From an uncultured Peptoniphilaceae bacterium (GTDB taxonomy: Bacteria; Bacillota; Clostridia; Tissierellales; Peptoniphilaceae): 64,000 nt of DNA. The DNA lies in NCBI GenBank assembly GCA_943912255.1, contig CALTTP010000006.1, positions 1-64,000 on the forward strand, in the 5' to 3' direction. This document shows positions 27,162 to 34,910 of this stretch, one piece after another. Under the pieces are notes generated by a model. It was not told the DNA's origin, ran no database searches, and worked only from the letters and a program-made list of their open reading frames with translations. Position 1 is the first letter of the stretch; each line of letters begins with the position of its first letter. A program made the position numbers and the translations under genes.

Positions 27162-27740
27162 ATGACAAGGGATAGAATGGAGGCCTTTAGCGATGGTGTT
27201 TTAGCCATTGTCATAACTATAATGGTACTAAAGCTAAAGCCTCCTGAAAATATTATCTTCTCTGCAATAAAGAGTGTCATTCCCACATTTTTAGCTTATG
27301 TACTCAGCTATATTTATGTAGGAATTTACTGGGCAAATCATCACCATCTAATCTATATACTAGAGTCTGTTTCAGGTAGATTATTGTGGAAGAATCTGCA
27401 CTGGATATTTTGGATGTCTTTGATTCCCACATGGACAGAGTGGCTAGGAATCAATCCACTTGAAAAATTGCCAACCTTATTTTATGGAATAATCCTATTT
27501 ATGTGTGCCATATCTTACAATATGTTGCAAAGAGAGGTTATTAAAATAAGTGGCAAAGACTCTGCTATTGCAAAGAGTATAGGTAGGGATATAAAGGGGA
27601 AAACTTCTATAATTTTATATGGAATTTCTATAATCTCATCATTTTTTCTTCCTATAATATCCTATATCATCTACTTTGTAATAGCATTGATGTGGATTGT
27701 GCCAGATACTAGACTGGAAAAAGCAAATAGAGAAATGTAA
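27162..27740 (+). CDS. TMEM175-family (DUF1211) potassium channel-like protein
   Basis: This membrane protein has 192 residues and about six helices. It opens with the family hallmark RMEAFSDGVLAIVITIMVL, in which FSDG lies in the first pore helix. It continues with YWANHHHLIYILESV, typical of DUF1211/TMEM175 proteins. Bacterial members form tetrameric, leak-type potassium channels. Co-transcription with the pirin gene is indicated by a 4-base gap. No good ribosome binding site precedes the ATG, which suggests coupled translation. A terminator closes the unit. Confidence 0.87.
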   Translation: MTRDRMEAFSDGVLAIVITIMVLKLKPPENIIFSAIKSVIPTFLAYVLSYIYVGIYWANHHHLIYILESVSGRLLWKNLHWIFWMSLIPTWTEWLGINPLEKLPTLFYGIILFMCAISYNMLQREVIKISGKDSAIAKSIGRDIKGKTSIILYGISIISSFFLPIISYIIYFVIALMWIVPDTRLEKANREM

Positions 27741-27762
27741 AGGGGACTTTTGGTCCTCTTTT
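27739..27762 (+). terminator. Intrinsic terminator after the pirin-TMEM175 unit
   Basis: The 8-bp stem 27739-27746 / 27754-27761 (one G-U) begins at the stop codon and is followed by TTTTCTTTTG. Confidence 0.65.
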
Positions 27763-27852
27763 CTTTTGTTTAAATATTTTGGATTTGGAATTTGAAAAGT
27801 TTTCTTTGTTAAAAAATCTTTTATGGGTAGGAATATACTAAGGAGGGATATT

Positions 27853-29193
27853 ATGTTTTTTAAAAAGCTAGAAACAGAAGGCTTAGCCCATTACTCATAC
27901 ATAGTTGGGAGCAATGGAGAATCTATAATAGTAGACCCTATGAGGGATAGTAATGTATACTTGGATGTATTTAAAGAAGAAGGCCTGAAACTAAAGTATA
28001 TCTTTGAAACTCATAGGAACGAGGATTATATTTCAGGTTCTAAGGAACTTTCTGAAAGTACTGGAGCAAAGGTTTTAATATCTGGTCATGAAGATCTAGG
28101 ATATGAGTATGGGGAAAAGATTTATGATGGTGATGAGGTGGAATTTGGAGAGCTAATAATTAAAGGCCTACATACACCGGGACATACTAAGGGACATATG
28201 GCCTATGTGCTAATTGAAAAGGAAAAGGACAACCCTTATATGGTCTTTACAGGAGATTGTCTATTTATGGGGGATGTGGGAAGGACCGATTTCTATGGAA
28301 AAGAAAATCTAGAGGAGATGACAGGGCTAATCTATGACAGTATCTTCAATAAGATTTTGAAACTGGGAGATGGAGTTATTGTAAATCCTGCCCACGGAAA
28401 CGGGTCAGCCTGTGGCGATAGTATGGATGAAAGACCTATTACAACAGCTGGTTATGAGGGACTTAACAATCCTAAACTAAAGTATACAAATAAAGATGAT
28501 TTTATAAAAAATCATGGAAAGATGAAGATAAAACCTCGTTACTTCGAGAAAATGGAAATATGCAATACCAAGGGAGCGGATTTTGTAAATTGTGATGGGG
28601 AATTAAAACCTTTAAAGTTTTCAGAAATCAACTCAGAACATACATTGGTAGACTTAAGGTCACCTCAAGCCTTTGCTGAAAGTCATATTCCAGGCTCTTA
28701 CTTTTTAAGTCCAGGTAATCTTGCTTCTTTTTTAGGAACTATTTTGGATACGGAATCCAACTTGGTATTTATCGCTCAAGATGACAACCTGGATATCATC
28801 GAGAGAACTTATTGGACTGCAAGGCGAATAGGTTTTGATAATATAGCTGGATATCTAAAGGGTGGAGTTCAAGGCTTTATAAATAGTGCAAAAGATTGGG
28901 ATAGGATAAAGACGATTAGAGCAACTGACTATTGTAACCTCGAGGACAAAATTACCCTTGATATTAGAGGGGTTGACAACTTGGAGGAGATAGGAAAGTC
29001 AAGTGAGGACTATTACAAGATTCCATTAAAAGTTTTGTACAAGGACTTTGATATCCTTCCAAAGGATAAAAGTATATATATACTTTGTAACTCAGGAAAT
29101 ACTGCAACTACAGCGGCGTCCTTTTTAGTTCAAAGGGGATATGATGTAGTGGTAATTGCAGGAGGATACCAAGCAGTAAAAAGACTTGGATAA
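27853..29193 (+). CDS. MBL-fold / rhodanese fusion, persulfide dioxygenase-like
   Basis: An N-terminal metallo-beta-lactamase domain (1-about 235) is followed by two rhodanese domains, the build of sulfur-trafficking persulfide dioxygenase-related proteins. The usual HxHxDH site reads HRNEDY (54-59). The ligands used by mononuclear-iron persulfide dioxygenases are kept: His54, His111 in TPGHT and Asp135 in TGDCLF. The first rhodanese has no active cysteine (FIAQDDNLD), and the second has one in ILCNSGNTATTAA. The start is the ATG at 27853 after AAGGAGGG, giving 446 residues. A terminator follows. The probable role is sulfane-sulfur or sulfide handling in the cytosol. Confidence 0.85.
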   Translation: MFFKKLETEGLAHYSYIVGSNGESIIVDPMRDSNVYLDVFKEEGLKLKYIFETHRNEDYISGSKELSESTGAKVLISGHEDLGYEYGEKIYDGDEVEFGELIIKGLHTPGHTKGHMAYVLIEKEKDNPYMVFTGDCLFMGDVGRTDFYGKENLEEMTGLIYDSIFNKILKLGDGVIVNPAHGNGSACGDSMDERPITTAGYEGLNNPKLKYTNKDDFIKNHGKMKIKPRYFEKMEICNTKGADFVNCDGELKPLKFSEINSEHTLVDLRSPQAFAESHIPGSYFLSPGNLASFLGTILDTESNLVFIAQDDNLDIIERTYWTARRIGFDNIAGYLKGGVQGFINSAKDWDRIKTIRATDYCNLEDKITLDIRGVDNLEEIGKSSEDYYKIPLKVLYKDFDILPKDKSIYILCNSGNTATTAASFLVQRGYDVVVIAGGYQAVKRLG

Positions 29194-29226
29194 AATCTAA
29201 ATTTAAAATTAAAAAGTTATACACGT

Positions 29227-29258
29227 ACCCTATTACTTTTTTAGTAGGGTGCTTTTTT
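29227..29258 (+). terminator. Intrinsic terminator after the MBL-rhodanese gene
   Basis: ACCCTATT (29227-29234) pairs with AGTAGGGT (29243-29250), with one G-U pair, and six T follow at 29253-29258. Confidence 0.7.
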
Positions 29259-29289
29259 ATGAAAAGAAGAGATAAATCTATAACAATAC

Positions 29290-29341
29290 TTGACAAATGA
29301 CACTGTGTCATATAAAATAGAAGTAAAGTGACATAGTGTCA
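29290..29341 (+). promoter_or_regulatory. TetR-type promoter with two palindromic operators
   Basis: TTGACA (29290-29295) and TAAAAT (29313-29318) with a 17-base spacer form the promoter. Operator 1, TGACACTGTGTCA (29298-29310), is a perfect palindrome inside the spacer. Operator 2, TGACATAGTGTCA (29329-29341), lies just after the transcription start. The TetR gene is the second gene of the operon, so autorepression is expected. Confidence 0.8.
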
Positions 29342-29362
29342 CAAGGAAGGAGAAAAGTATTT

Positions 29363-29767
29363 ATGAAAAGGAAAAGTTTATTGATAATAGCAGCTGTTGT
29401 TTGGATGTTAGCAGGATCTATGGTTTTAAAAACAGCCTATTCTGCGTATACAACCTTCAATGAAGTTTTGCCTTGGCTAGTTATAAGTTTAATTGTATTT
29501 GTCTTATTTTTCTTTAAGATTTTTTCGCCTTTGGCAGTAAAAAATAGAAATCGAATAATGAATTTAAAAGACGACGAAGTAAAATTTTGGAAATTTTTAG
29601 ACTTAAAGGGCTATTTAATCATGGCCTTTATGATGGCCTTTGGAATTTTACTAAGAAAAAGCGGCCTTGTTGCTGATCTGTATATCTTTATATTCTATTT
29701 GGGACTTGGGTTAGCACTTTTTCTAGCGGGAGTAAAATATATATATCTTTATTTTAAAGAGGAGTAA
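29363..29767 (+). CDS. Small membrane protein, first gene of the TetR operon
   Basis: This 134-residue protein has four predicted membrane helices (about 6-24, 33-53, 86-104 and 108-127) and no recognised family. The start is the ATG at 29363, 8 bases after GGAGA; an upstream in-frame GTG lies within operator 2 and is unlikely. It is followed after 3 bases by the TetR regulator gene. Expression should be induced when the regulator releases the twin palindromes. Such small membrane proteins beside TetR genes often take part in export or membrane homeostasis, but nothing specific is visible. Confidence 0.72.
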   Translation: MKRKSLLIIAAVVWMLAGSMVLKTAYSAYTTFNEVLPWLVISLIVFVLFFFKIFSPLAVKNRNRIMNLKDDEVKFWKFLDLKGYLIMAFMMAFGILLRKSGLVADLYIFIFYLGLGLALFLAGVKYIYLYFKEE

Positions 29768-29770
29768 AAA

Positions 29771-30352
29771 ATGCCTAAACAAACTTTTTATAATTTGAGC
29801 GATGAAAAAAGAGAAAGTATTATTGGTGTTTTAAAAACCACTTTTGAAGAAAAGACGGTCTTTGACGCAAGTGTAAAGGAAATTGTTGAAAAATTAAAGA
29901 TTGCAAGGGGAAGCTTCTATCAGTACTTTGAAGATTTAGAAGATGCCTATTTTATGATTTTAGATTTGGAAACTGTGGATGTGCACCAACTTTTTATAAG
30001 GCTTTATAAAGAAAATGATTATAATATTGTAAAGTCTTTGGAAAGCTACAGGGATGAAATCTCAAACTTATTATTCTCTAAAGGAGCCTATACCTTGTAT
30101 AAAAACAGATATCTCTACTGGACTGTGGAACTTGAAGATCGGTGGAAAAAATATAACCAAAAAAAATTTGGTGATTTAAAAAATAAGAAGGTTGATGAGA
30201 ATCTAGATATGGAAAAATTGTACTATATTAAGGCATTTATCCATAATTTGATTCAGAGAAATTTTATGGAAACATGGACAAAGGAAGAATTTATTACGCA
30301 TTTTTCTAAATATTTAAAATGGTTAAAGGAGGGAATTGAAACATGGCAGTAA
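29771..30352 (+). CDS. TetR/AcrR-family transcriptional regulator
   Basis: This 193-residue repressor has an N-terminal helix-turn-helix (about 12-58): a helix with ESIIGVLKTTFEEKTVFDASV, then the recognition region IVEKLKIARGSFYQYFEDLEDAY, the family's signature. The C-terminal ligand-binding part is variable and gives no clue to the inducer. It lies second in an operon whose promoter has two TGACA palindromes, its likely operators. It overlaps the following membrane protein gene by 10 bases. Confidence 0.92.
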   Translation: MPKQTFYNLSDEKRESIIGVLKTTFEEKTVFDASVKEIVEKLKIARGSFYQYFEDLEDAYFMILDLETVDVHQLFIRLYKENDYNIVKSLESYRDEISNLLFSKGAYTLYKNRYLYWTVELEDRWKKYNQKKFGDLKNKKVDENLDMEKLYYIKAFIHNLIQRNFMETWTKEEFITHFSKYLKWLKEGIETWQ

Positions 30353-31422
30353 TTGAATCAATATTCGACATACTATATCTTTCTATAGTAATAGGGCTTG
30401 GAGTCAGACTATTAATATTTAAAGGTAAGGAGTCAAACTTAGTAGGTTGGATGGCGTTACTCCTTGGATTTGGGGATGCATTCCATCTTATTCCAAGAGT
30501 GATGGCACATCTTACTCCAGATGGTTTTATAACCTATGAAAGGGCATTGTCTTGGGGGTAGTTTATAACTGGGATAACTATGACTATCTTTTATCTCTTG
30601 TTCTATTTTTATTACCGAAAACAAAGTGGCGACTTAGATAATAAGAAAAAATGGACCATCATTATTCTATCCGCTATTAGGCTGGTTTTGTTGATGCTTC
30701 CACAAAATAATTGGGGAATAGTCGACGGAAATTATAGAATGGGGATAATTAGAAAGATACCATTCTTAATAATGGGACTGCTATTAATTTTTTGGACATA
30801 CAAGAAAAGAAAAGTTTCCGGTTTAAATAATATGAGCATTTGGATATTCTTAAGCTTTGCATTCTATATACCAGTAGTGCTATGGGCTTCGAAATATCCC
30901 ATGGTAGGTGCGCTAATGATGCCTAAAACCATAGCATATGTACTCTTGATTTTAGAAGGTTACAAATATTATATAAATGAGTTTAAACCAGAGAATTTCT
31001 ATGATATTTCATTTACTTTCTTGATAATGGGATTGGTTGCTGGAGTTTTTTATAGAGAATTTACAAAATATTTTAACTTTAATGGTGCAACCCATCTAGG
31101 AAAGCTTCATGTTCATGCGCTTAGTCTAGGGTTTATCTTGATCTTTATTTTATATTTAGCAACAAGGGGAAAAAATCGTGAGAAATTTATAAAATTAAAG
31201 AAGCCTTTCATGACCTATATAGTAGGTTTGGTATTTACAATAGTTACCATGACGGTTTATGGTATATATGATGTGGTTGGAAAAGGAGAGGAAATTATCA
31301 GTATCCCTATGATTTCTGGCTTTTCTGGTCTAGGGCATATAATTTTATCCATTGGACTTGTATGGATGCTTATTAAGCTAAAGAAAAATTATGAAATTTC
31401 TTATGAAAATAGCAGAAGTTAA
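30343..31422 (+). pseudogene. DUF2871-type membrane protein with in-frame TAG
   Basis: Reading through one TAG at 30559-30561 gives a continuous polytopic membrane protein of about 359 codons. The last third (VAGVFYREFTKYFNFNGATH, then LHVHALSLGFILIF) fits DUF2871, with its conserved histidines in an HxH arrangement. The N-terminal 220 residues add about seven more helices. The break follows ERALSWG and precedes FITGITM, so a single substitution, for instance of a lysine codon, suffices. An ATG at 30580 could restart translation, but I see no ribosome binding site for it. It is the third gene of the TetR operon. Confidence 0.8.
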
Positions 31423-31531
31423 TAGAAAACAAAAAACGGGGCTCGTCTTTATAGAGGGGCCCTTTGTTTTTGATAAATTTCAACTGGGTATATAAAAATT
31501 GTAGCAAAATTTCATAGTAGGGAGGCAGATC

Positions 31532-31951
31532 ATGGTTTGGACAAAGAAGGATTATCCTGATTCTTTTAAGAATTTGGATGAAAAGGTTAGAGTGAAGGCC
31601 ATTGATATTGGTAATGCTATGTTAAAAGATGGCTATGATGAAGGTAGAGTAATTCCTATTGCCATTTCCAAGGCAAAGGACTGGGTAAAGGATGCAAGTC
31701 CTAAGGAAAAGAAAGAAAGCATGAAAAAGGACGTTACAAAGCATGAAAAGAGTGGTTCCAATGCTGGAAAACTTCAAGATGCTGATGTAATTGTAAGTTA
31801 TAGAGAAAAAGATAAAAAATGGGAAGTTAAGACAAAGGGAGCAAAGAGGGCCGATTCTTTGCATGATAGAAAAGTCGATGCTGAAAAGAGAGCAAAGGAA
31901 ATTGCCGAGTATAGAGACGGAAAGGTGATTTCTCACAAGAAGGGAGAATGA
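31532..31951 (+). CDS. DUF2188-domain protein (YdaT-like)
   Basis: This 139-residue, lysine-rich soluble protein has a C-terminal DUF2188 domain: KKWEVKTKGAKRADSLHD, then DAEKRAKEIAEYRDGKVISHKK. The N-terminal half, WTKKDYPDSFKNLDEKVRVKAID, resembles the small ChaB-like helix bundle found in YdaT-type general-stress proteins of Bacillus. A GGGAGG site precedes the ATG. The next gene, 2 bases after the stop, is a broken short-chain dehydrogenase of the kind often placed with general-stress proteins, so the pair was probably an operon. Confidence 0.78.
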   Translation: MVWTKKDYPDSFKNLDEKVRVKAIDIGNAMLKDGYDEGRVIPIAISKAKDWVKDASPKEKKESMKKDVTKHEKSGSNAGKLQDADVIVSYREKDKKWEVKTKGAKRADSLHDRKVDAEKRAKEIAEYRDGKVISHKKGE

Positions 31952-31953
31952 TA

Positions 31954-32853
31954 ATGGAAAAGGATTTTAGAGAACGTGATTATTCAACAACTGTAGAGAA
32001 AGCTAGTGAAAATATAACGGGTGAACAATTGCCAACTAGACCGGGGAAGGAAGAAGATATGGAAAACTAACCAGTTTACGAAGATGATTTTCCTGGAGCT
32101 AATAGGTTAGATGGCAAAGTTGCCATTATTACAGGTGGTGACAGTGGAATTGGAAGAGCAGTTGCCATAGGTTATGCAAAGGAAGGTGCAGACCTGGCAA
32201 TTGTATACTTGGAGGAAAGTGAAGATGCAAAGATTACCAAAGAAAAAATAGAAAAACTGGGAAGAAGAGTTATCTTAATTCAAGGTGATGTAGGTGAAAA
32301 GGAATTTTGCCATGAAGTTGTTAAAAAGACCATAGATACTTTTGGGAAAATCGATATCCTAGTGAATAATGCAGGGGAACAACACCCTCAAGATAGTATC
32401 TTAGATATTAGTGAAGAAAAACTAAAGGGAACTTTCTCCACCAATTTCTTTGGAATGTTTTTCATGGTGCAAGAAGCCCTTCTTCATTTAAAGGAGAATG
32501 CTTCCATAATAAACACTTCATCTGTTACTGCTTATGAAGGTAATAAGACTTTAATAGATTATGCTTCAACTAAGGGAGCAATTACTGCATTTACAAGATC
32601 CCTTGCTCAAAGTCTAGGTGAAAAGAAAATTAGGGTAAATCAAATAGCCCCAGGGCCTATTTGGACACCTTTGATACCATCAACTTTTGAACCTGGACAT
32701 GTGGAAAACTTTGGAGAAAACACTTTATTATCTAGAGCGGGTCAACCAATAGAACTAGTGGAAGCCTATATATTATTTGCTTGGACCAGGGGAAATAGCT
32801 TTATTACAGGATAAACCATCCACATAAATGGAGGACAGTTTCTATGTAGTTAG
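31954..32853 (+). pseudogene. Short-chain dehydrogenase (YdaD/YhdF-like) with two in-frame TAA codons
   Basis: This is an SDR oxidoreductase of the long-N-terminus type linked to general stress. The protein reads MEKDFRERDYSTT onward with LPTRPGKEEDMEN, then a TAA at 32068-32070 and PVYEDDFPGANRLDGKVAII. The NAD(P) site GGDSGIGRAV and catalytic YASTKGA are intact. A second TAA at 32812-32814 sits between FITG and TIHINGG, where relatives have a glutamine. Both stops are in frame with the remainder, so two substitutions explain the damage. The central body (from about 32209) could restart, but it would lack the nucleotide-binding glycines. Confidence 0.87.
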
Positions 32854-32879
32854 GAACTAGGAATTTAGGTAAATGGATA

Positions 32880-33170
32880 ATGATAAATTCCAAGATTTAT
32901 GAATTTGAGGCAAAATTACACCTAATTCCTGAAAAAGGTGGTGCTTATATAATTTTTCCCTATGACATTAGGAAAGAATTTGGTAGGGGAAGGGTTAAAG
33001 TACACTCCACTTTCAACGGAATTCCCTATGATGGAAGTATAGTAAATATGGGAATTAAAGATGATAAGGGCAGGATTTGCTATATTATCGGAGTTCTAAA
33101 ATCTATACGAGAAGAGCTTAAGGTTGGTAATGGGGATATTTTAAAAGTATCTGTATGGGAAAGAGAATAG
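32880..33170 (+). CDS. DUF1905-domain protein
   Basis: This is a small beta-rich protein of 96 residues. It matches DUF1905 by the sequence YEFEAKLHLIPEKGGAYIIF, YDIRKEFGRGRVKV, YDGSIVNMG and IGVLKSIREELKVGNGD. The domain is found alone or fused to YdeI/OmpD-associated modules, and its biochemical role is unknown. The start at 32880 has only a weak GGATA upstream. It lies 26 bases after the broken dehydrogenase gene and probably shared its transcript. Confidence 0.8.
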   Translation: MINSKIYEFEAKLHLIPEKGGAYIIFPYDIRKEFGRGRVKVHSTFNGIPYDGSIVNMGIKDDKGRICYIIGVLKSIREELKVGNGDILKVSVWERE

Positions 33171-33233
33171 AATGGATTTTAACTAAGTTTGACCCTACAC
33201 AATTGGGTATACAAATATACAAGGAGGAATTTA

Positions 33234-33845
33234 ATAAAACTATATTATGCACCAGGCACTTGCGCATTGTCCGTTTGGATTTCATTGGAATGGGCAGGAG
33301 CTGATTATGAAGTTGAAAAGGTTGTTTTAGGATCTGATGAATACAGAAAGATTAATCCGTTAGGAGCTGTACCTGCGTTGGATACAGGCGATGAGAAGAT
33401 TAAGACTCAAGCCAATGCTATTTTACAGTATATTGCAGAAAAATTCCCAGAAGCGGATTTAGGTCCAGATGATAGTATTGAAGATAGATTTTTATTCAAC
33501 GAAATAGCTGCCTTTATAACAGGGGATTATCATCCTGCATTTTGGCCAATGTTTGGACCAGATGGATATACTACAAGTGATGATGAAGACGATTTAAAAA
33601 AAGCTACAGACGCAGCTTATATAAAAATAGATCAAGCAGCGACTCACTTAGATAAACTTCTTGAGGGAAAAGATCATGTATATAAAAACAAAAAGACAGT
33701 TCTAGATCCCTATGCTTTTATTCTAAGTCGTTGGTTGGATAATACTCCAAAATCATGGAAAGAATATCCTAATCTTAAGGCATTTATGGAAAAGATGGCA
33801 AAGGATGAAGCTGTACAAAAAGTGTTAAAAGAGTCAGATAAATAA
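33234..33845 (+). CDS. Glutathione S-transferase-fold protein with apparent ATA start
   Basis: This protein has the thioredoxin-like N-terminal domain and helical C-terminal domain of GSTs. KLYYAPGTCALSVWISLEWA is the family's glutathione-site strand and helix, and NPLGAVPALDTGDE has the cis-proline before the beta strand. It resembles the bacterial beta class. A perfect AAGGAGG (33221-33227) stands 6 bases before ATA at 33234, exactly where relatives begin with M-K-L-Y-Y. No ATG, GTG or TTG lies at a workable distance in frame. Either ATA initiates, or the start codon has mutated and the gene is weakly expressed or silent. The body of the gene is intact, with 203 residues. Confidence 0.78.
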   Translation: MKLYYAPGTCALSVWISLEWAGADYEVEKVVLGSDEYRKINPLGAVPALDTGDEKIKTQANAILQYIAEKFPEADLGPDDSIEDRFLFNEIAAFITGDYHPAFWPMFGPDGYTTSDDEDDLKKATDAAYIKIDQAATHLDKLLEGKDHVYKNKKTVLDPYAFILSRWLDNTPKSWKEYPNLKAFMEKMAKDEAVQKVLKESDK

Positions 33846-33878
33846 TTGCGAATCTTTAATTTTTAAGAATATTTAAAT

Positions 33879-33910
33879 AATCAAGCATTCTATTTAATGA
33901 ATGCTTGATT
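33879..33910. terminator. Hairpin after the GST gene
   Basis: A perfect 12-bp stem (33879-33890 with 33899-33910, AATCAAGCATTC arm) has an 8-base loop. It lacks a strong T run. Confidence 0.5.
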
Positions 33911-33939
33911 TAGTATTAATCAACAAAGGAGTTGATAAA

Positions 33940-34215
33940 ATGGAAATAAAATTTGATGAAAAGGGCCATAGAGCTGTAGCTTTAGTTGATGGTAAACAAA
34001 TTGGAGAATGTACTTTTTCTAGAGCCACAGGCCTTTGGATAATCGACCATACGGAAGTTGATGAAGAATATGAGGGTCAAGGAATTGGAAAAAAACTAGT
34101 TGACAAGGTTGTAGAAGAAGCTAGAAAAAAAGGGATTAAGCTAATGGCAACCTGTCCGTTTGCCCTTAAACTATTCCAAACTTCTAAAGAATATGAGGAC
34201 GTTTATAAAAAGTAG
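33940..34215 (+). CDS. Small GNAT-fold acetyltransferase (YjdJ/GTT1-like)
   Basis: This 91-residue, minimal GNAT protein of the Yjdj / N-acetyltransferase domain family has the acetyl-CoA loop EYEGQGIGKKLVDKVVEEAR and the late segment KLMATCPFALKLFQ. The family also contains a WIIDHTEVDEEY-like strand, seen here. The ATG at 33940 follows AAAGGAG. Targets of these short enzymes are not known. A broken isochorismatase-family gene starts 26 bases downstream. Confidence 0.82.
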   Translation: MEIKFDEKGHRAVALVDGKQIGECTFSRATGLWIIDHTEVDEEYEGQGIGKKLVDKVVEEARKKGIKLMATCPFALKLFQTSKEYEDVYKK

Positions 34216-34241
34216 TTGGAGCCGTTACAAGGAGTTGACGA

Positions 34242-34837
34242 AATGAATTCAGAAAAAACAAGAGATCAAAAAAATGACCATTTATTAACACCGGAAAATT
34301 CGGCATTCATTGCCATAGATTACCAACCAATACAAGTTCAGTCCATTAAGTCTATGGATAATGATGAATTGGTGAAAATATTGTAAAGACCTCAAAACTT
34401 GTTAAACTTTATAATATTCCAGCGGTATTAAGTACGGTAAATGTATCAAATGGCGAAAATAAACCTATGATTAAGGAGATAATGGAAGTTTTTCCAGATG
34501 TAGAACCTATTGATAGAACCACCATAAACTCTTGGGAAGATGAAGAGTTTAATAAGGCGGTAAAGGATACTGGTAGAAAAAACTAATAATGACAGCCCTA
34601 TGGACAGAAGCTTGTCTAAGTTTTCCTGCATTAGACGCTATCAAAGAAGGTTATGAAGTTTATGCCGTAGTGGATGCAGTGGGAGGAACAAGTAAAACTG
34701 CCCATGAAACTGCATTAAGAAGAATGGAACAAGCTGGAGTTAAACTAATTTCTTGGGTTCAACTGGCTTGTGAATTACAAAGAGACTGGAATAGAGAAGA
34801 GACTGCAGGAGAATTTGCAGACATTTTATTCAAGTAG
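34242..34837 (+). pseudogene. Isochorismatase-family hydrolase with two frameshifts
   Basis: Pieced together, this gene encodes a cysteine hydrolase of the isochorismatase family. It has AFIAIDYQP with the catalytic aspartate, then NIPAVLSTVN, TINSWEDEEF and MTALWTEACLSFPA with the nucleophilic cysteine. The ending is GVKLISWVQLACELQRDW. The frame fails twice: at 34380 GTGAAAATATT needs one more A to read NIVKTSKLV, and at 34576-34581 a run of six A needs seven to read RKKLIMTAL. Both lesions are single-A losses. The rest is intact, which is typical of a recent break or of homopolymer base-calling error. Confidence 0.85.
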
Positions 34838-34860
34838 AATATAAAGATATTAAATAAAAA

Positions 34861-34897
34861 AATCGAGGGTTCTAAATAGGAACTCTCGATTTTTTTA
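34861..34897 (+). terminator. Intrinsic terminator between convergent genes
   Basis: The 12-bp stem 34861-34872 / 34880-34891 with one mismatch or G-U pair is followed by seven or eight T (34890-34897). Confidence 0.8.
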
Positions 34898-34910
34898 TTT
34901 CTTTAGACTA

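Noticed and set aside
31440..31475. GC-rich inverted segment after the DUF2871 gene as a terminator
   Set aside because: The arms GGGGCTC and GAGGGGCCC pair only with a bulge and mismatches. It is possible but not supported well enough to list.
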